DNA of 20,312 nt from the NCBI GenBank assembly GCA_032111745.1, contig JAULUH010000394.1:1-20312 (forward strand), given 5' to 3'. This document shows positions 14,241 through 20,312 of this stretch, piece after piece; position 1 is the stretch's first letter; the number at the start of each line of letters is the position of its first letter. The translations under genes and the position numbers were made by a program. The notes beneath the pieces were generated by a model, which ran no database searches, had not been told where the DNA came from, and was given only the letters and a program-made list of their open reading frames with translations. This stretch comes from JAULUH01 sp032111745 (GTDB taxonomy: Bacteria > Chloroflexota > Anaerolineae > JAAEKA01).

Positions 14241-14876
14241 CTAAGCAGCGGGTTGCCCGGAGTCGTCGCCGTCCCAGGTGGCGTGGTAGAGGCCGTGCGC
14301 CCGGACGTAGTCCTCGACCGGAGGCAGCACCTGGTAGCGGATGGGGCGGCCCTGGCGCACGCGCTGCTGGATGGTGCTGCTGCTGATCTCCAGCTCGGGC
14401 ATGGGCAGGAAGATGACCCGCCAGCGGATGCCAGGCAGGCTTTGCTCCAGGCTGTCCCAGTCCAGCCCGGAGTCGGGCCGGTTGAGGGCGACCAGGTGGC
14501 AGAGATCCATCAGCACCTGGGGCTGGTGCCAGTTGGGCAGGTCGGCCAGGGAGTCCAGGCCCATCAGGAAGTAGAGATCGGTGCCGGGCCCGTGCTGGTC
14601 AAAGAGCAGGCGCACCATGTCCACGGTGTAGTGGGGGCCGGGCCGGTCGACGTCGACCCGGGAGAGCTGCAGGTGGGGGTTGTCGGCGATGGCCAGCTCG
14701 ATCATGGCGACGCGATGCGCCACCGGCGATAGCGAGCGATTCCGCTTGTGGGGCGGGTCGGCCGCGGGCACCAGCAGGACCTTTTCGAGGCCGAGCTGGT
14801 ACCAGGCTTCCTCGGCCAGGATCAGGTGGCCAACGTGGATGGGGTCGAAGGTGCCGCCGAGGATGCCCAGCCGCAT
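14241..14876 (-). CDS. nadD: Nicotinate-nucleotide adenylyltransferase
   Basis: 211 residues. It joins nicotinate mononucleotide and ATP to form deamido-NAD in NAD synthesis. The nucleotidyltransferase motif GGTFDPIHVGH (7-17) and PPHKRN (41-46) are intact, and the C-terminal ISSSTIQQRV replaces the usual ISST-x-IR with Gln at the Arg position, a mild deviation. AAGGA lies 11 nt upstream of the ATG. It starts 22 bp after the obg stop, a common bacterial pairing (obg-nadD), which supports an operon read from the obg promoter. Confidence 0.96.
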   Translation of the reverse strand: MRLGILGGTFDPIHVGHLILAEEAWYQLGLEKVLLVPAADPPHKRNRSLSPVAHRVAMIELAIADNPHLQLSRVDVDRPGPHYTVDMVRLLFDQHGPGTDLYFLMGLDSLADLPNWHQPQVLMDLCHLVALNRPDSGLDWDSLEQSLPGIRWRVIFLPMPELEISSSTIQQRVRQGRPIRYQVLPPVEDYVRAHGLYHATWDGDDSGQPAA

Positions 14877-14898
14877 GGCGATGGCCGTCCTTTCTATG

Positions 14899-16185
14899 CT
14901 AATCCTGGTCGCCCCAGATGAGCTCGGTGTTGCCGAACACCACGGTGTCGCCGTCGGCGACGCCGGCCTGTTCCAGGGCCTGGCTGATGCCCATGGCCTC
15001 CAGGATGCGCTGGAAGCGCAGGCCGGCCTCGTAGTAGTCCCAGTTGGTCATGGCCGCGGCCCGCTCGACGCGGATGCCCCGCACTCGCCAGCGGCCGCGC
15101 TCGCGGGCGATCTCGAAGTAGTCCTCGTCGGCCTCAGGGCGGAAGACCACGGGCTCTTGGGGTGCCGCCGCGGCCTTCGGCAGCTCTTCCAGGGCGGTAG
15201 CCACGCGGCGCAGCAGGGCGGGCACCTCCTCCCCGGTGATGGCTGAGATGGCCAGGGGCTCCCCGACCCCCCGGGCGATCAGCTGGTCGCGGACTTGCGG
15301 CCAGGTGGCGCGCACCTCGGGGAGGTCCATCTTGTTGAGGACGACCACCTGGGGCTTGCCCGCCAGCAGGGGGTTGAATAGCTGCAGCTCGGCGTTGATG
15401 GCCTCGTAGTCGCCCACGGGGTCGGGGCTGAGGCCGTTGAGCAGGTGGATGAGCATGCGGGTGCGCTCGATGTGGCGCAGGAAGCGGTCGCCCAGCCCGG
15501 CACCGGCGTGGGCGCCCTCGATCAGGCCGGGGATGTCGGCCAGCACGAAGTCGCGATTGTCGACGACGACGGCGCCGAGGTTGGGCACCAGGGTGGTGAA
15601 GGGGTAGTCGGCGATCTTGGGCCGGGCGCGGCTGGCCGCAGCCAGCAGGGTGGACTTGCCGGCGTTGGGCACGCCGACGATGCCGGCATCGGCGATGAGC
15701 TTGAGCTCCAGGCGCAGCCAGAGCTCCTCGCCCGGCTCGCCGTTCTCGGCGACGCGCGGGGCCTGGTTGGTGGCGCTCTTGAAGACGGCGTTGCCGCGGC
15801 CACCGCGGCCCCCGCGGGCGATCACGGCCTCTTCCCCGGGCTCCACCAGGTCGGCCAGGAGCTCGCCGGTGTCGCGATGGTAGACGGCGGTGCCAGGGGG
15901 CACGGGAATGACGGTGTCGGCGCCGGTCTTGCCCTGCTTGTTGCTGCTGCCGCCGTGGCCACCGCGCTCGGCCTTGAAGTGCACCTTGGTCTTGAAGGGG
16001 AGCAGGGTGTTGAGGTGGGGGTCGGCGCGCAGGATCACGTTGCCGCCCTTACCGCCGTTGCCGCCAGAGGGCCCGCCCAGGGGCACGAACTTCTCGCGGC
16101 GGAAGGAGACCAGGCCGTTGCCGCCGTCGCCGCTTTTCACGTAGATGGTTGCTTCGTCGAATAGGAGATCGGAGTCTCGGGCCAT
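14899..16185 (-). CDS. obg: Obg/CgtA GTPase
   Basis: 428 residues. It is an essential GTPase acting in 50S ribosome assembly and stress control. The N-terminal glycine-rich Obg fold (8-160) holds YVKSGDGGNGLVSFRREKFV and repeated GG turns. The G domain has GVPNAGKST (171-179), the switch region YPFTTLVPNLG, DIPG (217-220), NKMD (284-287) and an SAI motif near 308. The C-terminal OCT domain ends TVVFGNTELIWGD (conserved FGNTEL-type ending). No Shine-Dalgarno precedes the ATG. Instead a TATAAT lies 7 bases upstream, which would put the transcript start on or near the ATG itself (leaderless). The gene is the first of the run with nadD, pduO and nfo. Confidence 0.97.
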   Translation of the reverse strand: MARDSDLLFDEATIYVKSGDGGNGLVSFRREKFVPLGGPSGGNGGKGGNVILRADPHLNTLLPFKTKVHFKAERGGHGGSSNKQGKTGADTVIPVPPGTAVYHRDTGELLADLVEPGEEAVIARGGRGGRGNAVFKSATNQAPRVAENGEPGEELWLRLELKLIADAGIVGVPNAGKSTLLAAASRARPKIADYPFTTLVPNLGAVVVDNRDFVLADIPGLIEGAHAGAGLGDRFLRHIERTRMLIHLLNGLSPDPVGDYEAINAELQLFNPLLAGKPQVVVLNKMDLPEVRATWPQVRDQLIARGVGEPLAISAITGEEVPALLRRVATALEELPKAAAAPQEPVVFRPEADEDYFEIARERGRWRVRGIRVERAAAMTNWDYYEAGLRFQRILEAMGISQALEQAGVADGDTVVFGNTELIWGDQD

Positions 16186-16192
16186 GGGGGGG

Positions 16193-16222
16193 ATTATAGC
16201 ATAGCTGCAGCCGTTGCGATAA
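16193..16222 (-). promoter_or_regulatory. obg promoter, predicted to give a leaderless mRNA
   Basis: The minus strand reads TGCTATAAT (-10 box at 16193-16198), then seven C, then the obg ATG. TTATCG (16217-16222) is a weak -35 at 18 bp. The spacing of -10 to ATG is that of -10 to +1. Confidence 0.6.
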
Positions 16223-16233
16223 CCCCAACGGCT

Positions 16234-16324
16234 CGTAGTGAGCGCTTCAGCGCTCCCATGCGCACTTCAGTGCGCACTACGCACCTTCTCGTTCGCAGTG
16301 AGCGCTTTAGCGCTCATGACGAAC
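16234..16324. repeat. Cluster of GC-rich palindromes (three hairpins)
   Basis: An outer helix CGTAGTG/CACTACG (16234-16240, 16275-16281) encloses two hairpins, GAGCGCT-TC-AGCGCTC (16240-16255) and GCGCACT-TC-AGTGCGC (16260-16275), giving a possible three-way junction or cruciform. A third hairpin, GAGCGCT-TT-AGCGCTC (16300-16315), is clamped by GTTCG/CGAAC (16291-16295, 16320-16324). It is unrelated in sequence to the GACGCAAG palindromes. It lies upstream of obg, between divergent genes. Confidence 0.85.
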
Positions 16325-16458
16325 GCATGCATCGCCATCCGCTCTCCCATGTACCACTAACCGTTTATCCGGGAAGTTCATTATGTGGGATCGCTCTGCG
16401 CCCAGGCATCCCCCTCGCCCCTTGGCCCCGCCTGCATTCCCCTCCGGCTCCTCCGGCT

Positions 16459-16540
16459 CCATGTCTCCTCTGCGTTCTCTGCGCCTTTGCGGTTCACCTC
16501 CGGAAGTCCGCATTCGTCCGTGTCCGTCCGTGTTCCACCT
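16459..16540. repeat. Possible dispersed intergenic repeat rich in short imperfect direct repeats
   Basis: The stretch contains TCTGCGTTCTCTGCGCC and then several CGTCCGTGTCCGTCCGTG-like iterations. These resemble non-coding repeats common in environmental bacterial genomes. Together with 16234-16324 it makes up the 393-bp region between obg and the methyltransferase; I see no credible gene there. Confidence 0.4.
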
Positions 16541-16541
16541 G

Positions 16542-16550
16542 TGCTATAAT
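16542..16550 (+). promoter_or_regulatory. Extended -10 promoter of the methyltransferase gene
   Basis: TGCTATAAT is an extended -10 with a perfect TATAAT (16545-16550). No clear -35 is seen. The leader to the ATG at 16579 is about 22 nt and contains AGGTGA (16568-16573). Confidence 0.6.
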
Positions 16551-16578
16551 ACCGTTCACCGTTCGCCAGGTGATGCCT

Positions 16579-17184
16579 ATGAATCCCGAAACCTCCGCCC
16601 CGCCGCCGCGCTCCCCCGCGTGGTGGGATCAACGCTATGCCGAGGGCTCCACCCCGTGGAACACGGAGGTGGTGCCGCCGGAGCTGCACGAGCTGGCGGA
16701 CTCCGGCCTGCTGCGGCCGCCAGGGGTGGCGCTGGACCTGGGCTGCGGCACGGGCACGAATACGCTGTTCCTGGCCGGGCTGGGCTTCGTGGCCTATGGG
16801 ATCGACGTGGCCTGGCTGGCGCTGGTGCAGGCGCGGCAGAAGGCCGTGCGGGCAGGGGCGGCGGCCTATTTCTGCCAGGGGGATGTGGCCGACCTGGACT
16901 TTTTGCCGGTGCCAGCGATGTTTGCCCTGGACATGGGGTGCCTGCATTCGCTGCCGCCGGCCGGCCGGGCGCGCTACGCGGCGTCCCTGGGGCGCCGGGT
17001 GCAGCCGGGCGGGCAGTATCTGTTGTATGGCTTCGACGAGATGCCGGAGGGGGAAGGGGGCGTGGCGGGGTTTGCGCCGGGGGAGATTGCGGAACGCTTT
17101 GCTCCCTGGTTTAACGTGGTGTGGCGCCGTCCCAGCTGGCAGGGCGAGCGCCCGGTGGCCTGGTATCTGCTCCAGCGGGCCTAG
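16579..17184 (+). CDS. SAM-dependent class I methyltransferase
   Basis: 201 residues. SAM-binding motif I is ALDLGCGTGTNTLFLA (51-66), followed by YGIDVAWLALVQAR (acidic residue at the end of strand beta2) and DVADLDF. The N-terminal WWDQRYAEGSTPWNTEVVPPEL resembles the thiopurine-methyltransferase/TehB-like group that methylates small thiol or metalloid compounds, but the substrate cannot be fixed. The start at 16579 is preferred over the ATG at 16573 because AGGTGA (16568-16573) overlaps the earlier codon and sits 5-6 nt from the later one. An open extension to 16258 crosses repeats and the promoter and is rejected. The stop TAG shares bases with the convergent lipid-kinase stop. Confidence 0.88.
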   Translation: MNPETSAPPPRSPAWWDQRYAEGSTPWNTEVVPPELHELADSGLLRPPGVALDLGCGTGTNTLFLAGLGFVAYGIDVAWLALVQARQKAVRAGAAAYFCQGDVADLDFLPVPAMFALDMGCLHSLPPAGRARYAASLGRRVQPGGQYLLYGFDEMPEGEGGVAGFAPGEIAERFAPWFNVVWRRPSWQGERPVAWYLLQRA

Positions 17185-18074
17185 ACGATCACCTCCAGCC
17201 GCGCCGGCTCGACGGTGACTTCGATGCGGTGGGCGTCGAGCCAGAGGACCTCGCCGTCGGCGTGCACGGGCAGGGGCTCGGCGGATTCGACCAGGAGCCG
17301 GGTAGTGCGGGTAAGGCGCACGGCCGGCTCGCCCTCATGGTTCCCTTTGGCGGCCTTGGGCAGGAGGCGCAGGATCTCACGGCGGGGCAGGGCGTCGACC
17401 ACGCAGACGTCCAGCTGGCCGTCGTCCGGCTCGGCGTACGGGGTGAGGAGAAAGCCGGCGCCGATGCGGCGGTTGTTGCCGACGGAGATGAGCAGGATTT
17501 CCTTGGCCAGGGTGGTGCCGCCGTCCTGGTGGATGTCGACGACGGGGAGGGGATAGCTGGTCATGGCCCGGAAGGCAGCCGCCAGGTATTGGGGCCGGCC
17601 ACTAAGCCGGGTGGGCTTGTGGGCCTCGATGCCGATCATGGCCTCGAAGCCTATCCCCATGTTGTTGTCGAAGAAGCGGCCGTTGACCTGGCCCAGGTCG
17701 ATGCAACGGGTCTGGGCCTGAACCAGGCGCTGTGCGGCCTGGCGCAGGTCGGCGGGGATGCCGAGGTTGCTGGCGAAGTCGTTGCCGGTGCCCACGGGGA
17801 GCACGCCCAGCCGGCTGTGCGTGCCCTGCGCGGCGGCTTGCATGAGGCCATTGACCACTTCGTTGACAGTGCCGTCGCCGCCGGCGGCTATGACCAGGTG
17901 CCGGCCGGCGAGCACGGCCCGCCGGCTGAGCTCGATGGCGTGGCCTCGCTCCTCGGAGATGATCATCTCGAAGGGCAGGCCAGCCGCTTCCAGGGCCTGC
18001 AGGACGTCCCTGGTGCGGCGATGAGCCCGGCCCCGGCCGGCCTGGGGGTTGAAGATGACCAGTGCTTTGTCCAT
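17181..18074 (-). CDS. Diacylglycerol kinase-like lipid kinase (DagK/YegS/BmrU type)
   Basis: 297 residues, typical length. It phosphorylates diacylglycerol or a related lipid at the membrane surface. The catalytic-domain motifs are NPQAGRGRA (9-17), GGDGTVNEV (65-73) and PVGTGNDFA (93-101); NNMGIGFEAMI and the later ISVGNNRRIGAGFLLTPYAEPDDGQLD are the second conserved block. The ATG is 9 nt after the MurF-Alr stop with no obvious Shine-Dalgarno, so co-expression by coupling is likely. This pairing with peptidoglycan enzymes suggests recycling of lipid for envelope synthesis, but that is inference. The stop TAG overlaps the methyltransferase stop on the other strand in the palindrome CTAG (17181-17184). 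Confidence 0.93.
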   Translation of the reverse strand: MDKALVIFNPQAGRGRAHRRTRDVLQALEAAGLPFEMIISEERGHAIELSRRAVLAGRHLVIAAGGDGTVNEVVNGLMQAAAQGTHSRLGVLPVGTGNDFASNLGIPADLRQAAQRLVQAQTRCIDLGQVNGRFFDNNMGIGFEAMIGIEAHKPTRLSGRPQYLAAAFRAMTSYPLPVVDIHQDGGTTLAKEILLISVGNNRRIGAGFLLTPYAEPDDGQLDVCVVDALPRREILRLLPKAAKGNHEGEPAVRLTRTTRLLVESAEPLPVHADGEVLWLDAHRIEVTVEPARLEVIV

Positions 18075-18083
18075 GGAGTCTGC

Positions 18084-20312
18084 TTAGGTGACCCGGGAGA
18101 CACGGGCCAGGATCTCGGCCACGACCTCGTAGTTGATCGTTTCCAGGCGCTGGGCTACGTCTTCCACGGTGATCTCGGCGGCACCCTGCCGGCCGATTAA
18201 CACCACCTCGTCACCCTGGCGCACGCCGGGGATGCCGGTGACGTCCAACATGGTTTGATCCATAGTGACGCGGCCGATGATGGCCGCGGGTTGCCCGTGC
18301 ACCAGGACGTGGCTCCAGTGCCGGGGCGCGCGGCGGAAGCCGTCGGCGTAGCCCACGGGGATGACGGCGACGGTGGTCTTCCGCGCGGTGCGGTAGGCGT
18401 TGCCGTAGCTGACCGTGGCCCCGGGGGGCAGGGTCTTGACCTGGGCCACCTGGGTCTTCCAGCTGAGGACGGGGCGAAAGCCCGCGGGCAAGGGCACATC
18501 GGCCGAGGGGGCCAGGCCGTAGAGGGCGATGCCCAGGCGCACCATGTCGAAGCGGCTGTCGGGGTGGGCCAGCATGGCGGCTGAGTTGGCGGCGTGGACC
18601 AGGGGCGGGCGCAGGCCGGCGGCTGTGAGCCGGGCCAGCAGATGCTGGAACTGATCCAGCTGGCTGCGGGTGTGGGCCAGGTGCTCGGGTTGGAGGCTGT
18701 CGGCCACGGAGAAATGGGTGAACAGGCCCTCGATCGCGAGGCCCGGAATGGTGACCAGCTCCTGCATGAACGGTAGCACCTGGTCCGGCTGCAGGCCGAG
18801 GCGGCCCATGCCGGTATCGACCTTGACGTGTACCCGGGCCGGGCGGTTCAGGTCGGCGCTGGCCTGGCTCAAGGCCCGGGCCAGGTCCAGGTCGTAGACG
18901 GTGGCCGTGATGTCGTGGCGCAGGGTGTCGCGGGCCTGCCAGGCCGGCGTGTAGCCCAGCACCAGGATGGGGGCGTCGATCGCGGCGCGGCGCAGGGTGA
19001 CGGCCTCGGCCAGGCAGGCTACGGAGAGCATGCGCACGCCGTTGTTGAGGGCCGTGCGCGCGATGCTGATTGCGCCGTGGCCGTAGCCGTCGGCCTTGAG
19101 CACGGCGCAGATGTCCACCTCAGGCCCCACGAGCTCCCTGGCCCGGCGCACGTTGCCGGCTACCGCCTCCAGGTCGATCTCGACCCAGGTGGGGCGGTCC
19201 TGGGTCAGGAGGCGCACCTGGAGCCAGCCCGGGGACTGCCGCACCAGCAGCTCCGCGGCGCGCGCGGGCTCGGCCATCAGGCCGGCCACGATGCGCTCCA
19301 TGCGGGCCGGGCGGTCTCCCTTGACCAGGACGACGGGTGCGGCCAGGGCCGCGGGCAGGGCCAGGTCCTCGCAGAAGCGCAGCACGTCGGAGTCGGTGTG
19401 GGCACGGAAGATGCGCTCGCGCGGCATGCCGGCGTCCAGGGCAGCGTTGGCGATCTCCTGGGCCCGCTCGCCCTTGACCACCAGGCCATCGGCCACCTGG
19501 GCGACGCGCTCGCCCACGCGCCAGTGGGCCGCCTGTTCCTGCCGGCCCAGGTCCCACATGTCGCCGAGGACGGCGACGCGCGGGTGGTGGTCGAACAGGG
19601 CCAAGGCATCGAGCGCGGCCAGCATGGAGGCCGGGCCGGCGTTGACCGTGTCGTCCAGCAGCAGCAGGCCGCCCTGGCCGCGCAGGCGGCGCAGGTGGCC
19701 GGGCAGGGGCTGGAACGCAGCCAGGGCCGCGGCGATCTGGTCTACGGCGATGCCAAACCAGAGGCCAGCAGCCACCGCGGCCAGCAGCAGGGGCACCTGG
19801 TGGTGGCCGAGGAGGGCGCTGCGGAAGGCCAGGGAGGCAGCCGCGGCGGGGGATGGGGCGACGGCCTGCAGGAAGGGGGAGCCGGCGGCCAGGCGAAAGG
19901 CCAGGCCGGCGGCCGAAGCCACGACCGCTTCGCCGCGCAGGTCAGCTTCGGGCGAGGTGCCCACGGTGACCACGCGGGCAGCCGTGCGGGGGGCCAGGAC
20001 CAGCACGCGAGGGTCGTCGGCGTTGAGGATGGCCAGGCCCCCGGGGGGCAGCACCTCCAGCAGGCGCCCCTTCTCCTCGGCGATAGCGGCCAGGGAGCCG
20101 AAGGTGGCCAGGTGCACCTCGTTGATGGCCGTCAGCACGCCCACGGCAGGGCGGGTGAGCCCGGCCAGGTCGCGGATCTCGTCGAAACTGTCCGCGGCCA
20201 GCTCCAGCACGGCCAGGCTGTGCTGCGGCTCCAGCTCGCCGGCGGCGATGGAGAGGCCGTAGCGGCCATTGATGCTGCCCTGGTTACGGAAGACCGGCTG
20301 GGGGCCACGGGA
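18084..20312 (-). CDS. murF-alr: MurF-Alr fusion: Mur ligase (MurF-like) plus alanine racemase, 5' end off window
   Basis: 742 residues are visible, continuous to the right edge; the frame starts before the window and a GTG at 20210 is internal. Residues 1 to about 365 are the central and C-terminal parts of a Mur ligase: RNQGSINGRYGL, AVLELAADS, TAINEVHLATFGSLAAIAEEK, LNADDPRV, LLDDTVNAGPASM, RVAVLGDMWDLG and LVKGDRPARMERIV, all MurF-like. The ATP P-loop lies outside the window. Residues about 373-742 are a full alanine racemase: WVEIDLEAVAGNV, the PLP lysine in AVLKADGYGHG (residue 406), and VSYGNAYRT with the catalytic Tyr. MurF adds D-Ala-D-Ala to UDP-MurNAc-tripeptide and Alr makes D-Ala, so the fusion joins supply and use of D-Ala. 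Such fusions are known in Bacteroidota. The motif DDTVNA replaces the common DD-x-YNA. Confidence 0.93.
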   Translation of the reverse strand, partial: SRGPQPVFRNQGSINGRYGLSIAAGELEPQHSLAVLELAADSFDEIRDLAGLTRPAVGVLTAINEVHLATFGSLAAIAEEKGRLLEVLPPGGLAILNADDPRVLVLAPRTAARVVTVGTSPEADLRGEAVVASAAGLAFRLAAGSPFLQAVAPSPAAAASLAFRSALLGHHQVPLLLAAVAAGLWFGIAVDQIAAALAAFQPLPGHLRRLRGQGGLLLLDDTVNAGPASMLAALDALALFDHHPRVAVLGDMWDLGRQEQAAHWRVGERVAQVADGLVVKGERAQEIANAALDAGMPRERIFRAHTDSDVLRFCEDLALPAALAAPVVLVKGDRPARMERIVAGLMAEPARAAELLVRQSPGWLQVRLLTQDRPTWVEIDLEAVAGNVRRARELVGPEVDICAVLKADGYGHGAISIARTALNNGVRMLSVACLAEAVTLRRAAIDAPILVLGYTPAWQARDTLRHDITATVYDLDLARALSQASADLNRPARVHVKVDTGMGRLGLQPDQVLPFMQELVTIPGLAIEGLFTHFSVADSLQPEHLAHTRSQLDQFQHLLARLTAAGLRPPLVHAANSAAMLAHPDSRFDMVRLGIALYGLAPSADVPLPAGFRPVLSWKTQVAQVKTLPPGATVSYGNAYRTARKTTVAVIPVGYADGFRRAPRHWSHVLVHGQPAAIIGRVTMDQTMLDVTGIPGVRQGDEVVLIGRQGAAEITVEDVAQRLETINYEVVAEILARVSRVT

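Noticed and set aside
16258..16578. N-terminal extension of the methyltransferase
   Set aside because: It would run through palindromic repeats and across a strong extended -10 promoter; a Shine-Dalgarno supports the start at 16579.

Overview
This is a high-GC bacterial scaffold with two 10-base runs of N (441-450 and 12649-12658), so it is probably a scaffolded metagenomic or draft contig. No taxonomic marker is present. The gene content, the T/P/A-rich lipoprotein, and the families of short palindromic repeats suggest a Chloroflexota (Anaerolineae-like) organism. That assignment is an inference from general resemblance only.

Layout, left to right. The window opens with the 3' end of an acyl-CoA dehydrogenase gene (2-436, +). 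Next comes a lipoprotein with a thioredoxin/DsbA-like domain (609-1463, +). Its first active-site Cys is encoded by an in-frame TGA, directly followed by a strong stem-loop, so it reads as a selenoprotein with a UGAC redox motif. This is the main discovery candidate. An alpha/beta hydrolase (1640-2569, +) converges on a SulP/STAS anion transporter (2615-4321, -). Upstream of the transporter is a tandem array of five 30-bp palindromes with 45-bp periodicity, then formate-tetrahydrofolate ligase fhs (4569-6332, -). Single copies of the same palindrome sit at 1473-1545 and 2585-2614. A minus-strand lipoate/redox block follows: lpdA (8103-9509), lipA (7133-8101) and thioredoxin (6614-7012), closed by a terminator near 6551-6590. 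A plus-strand membrane SGNH-type protein (9779-11275) separates that block from a 2-oxoacid dehydrogenase E2 subunit (11294-12592, -). E1 is not in the window.

After the second gap, a minus-strand housekeeping group runs obg (14899-16185), nadD (14241-14876), a PduO-type cobalamin adenosyltransferase (13571-14143) and endonuclease IV nfo (12702-13574). Upstream of obg is a palindrome-rich intergenic region with two divergent promoters. A small SAM methyltransferase (16579-17184, +) shares its stop codon bases with a convergent lipid kinase (17181-18074, -). That kinase lies 9 nt downstream of a MurF-Alr fusion gene (18084-20312, -) that runs off the right edge.

Functionally the window combines lipoyl-dependent oxidation (E2, E3, LipA), C1-folate metabolism (Fhs), thiol redox (cytoplasmic thioredoxin and the surface selenoprotein), cell-wall precursor synthesis (MurF-Alr), NAD and B12 cofactor metabolism, and DNA repair. 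Most of it is ordinary housekeeping. The selenoprotein, the palindrome families and the compact gene-junction structures are the unusual parts.
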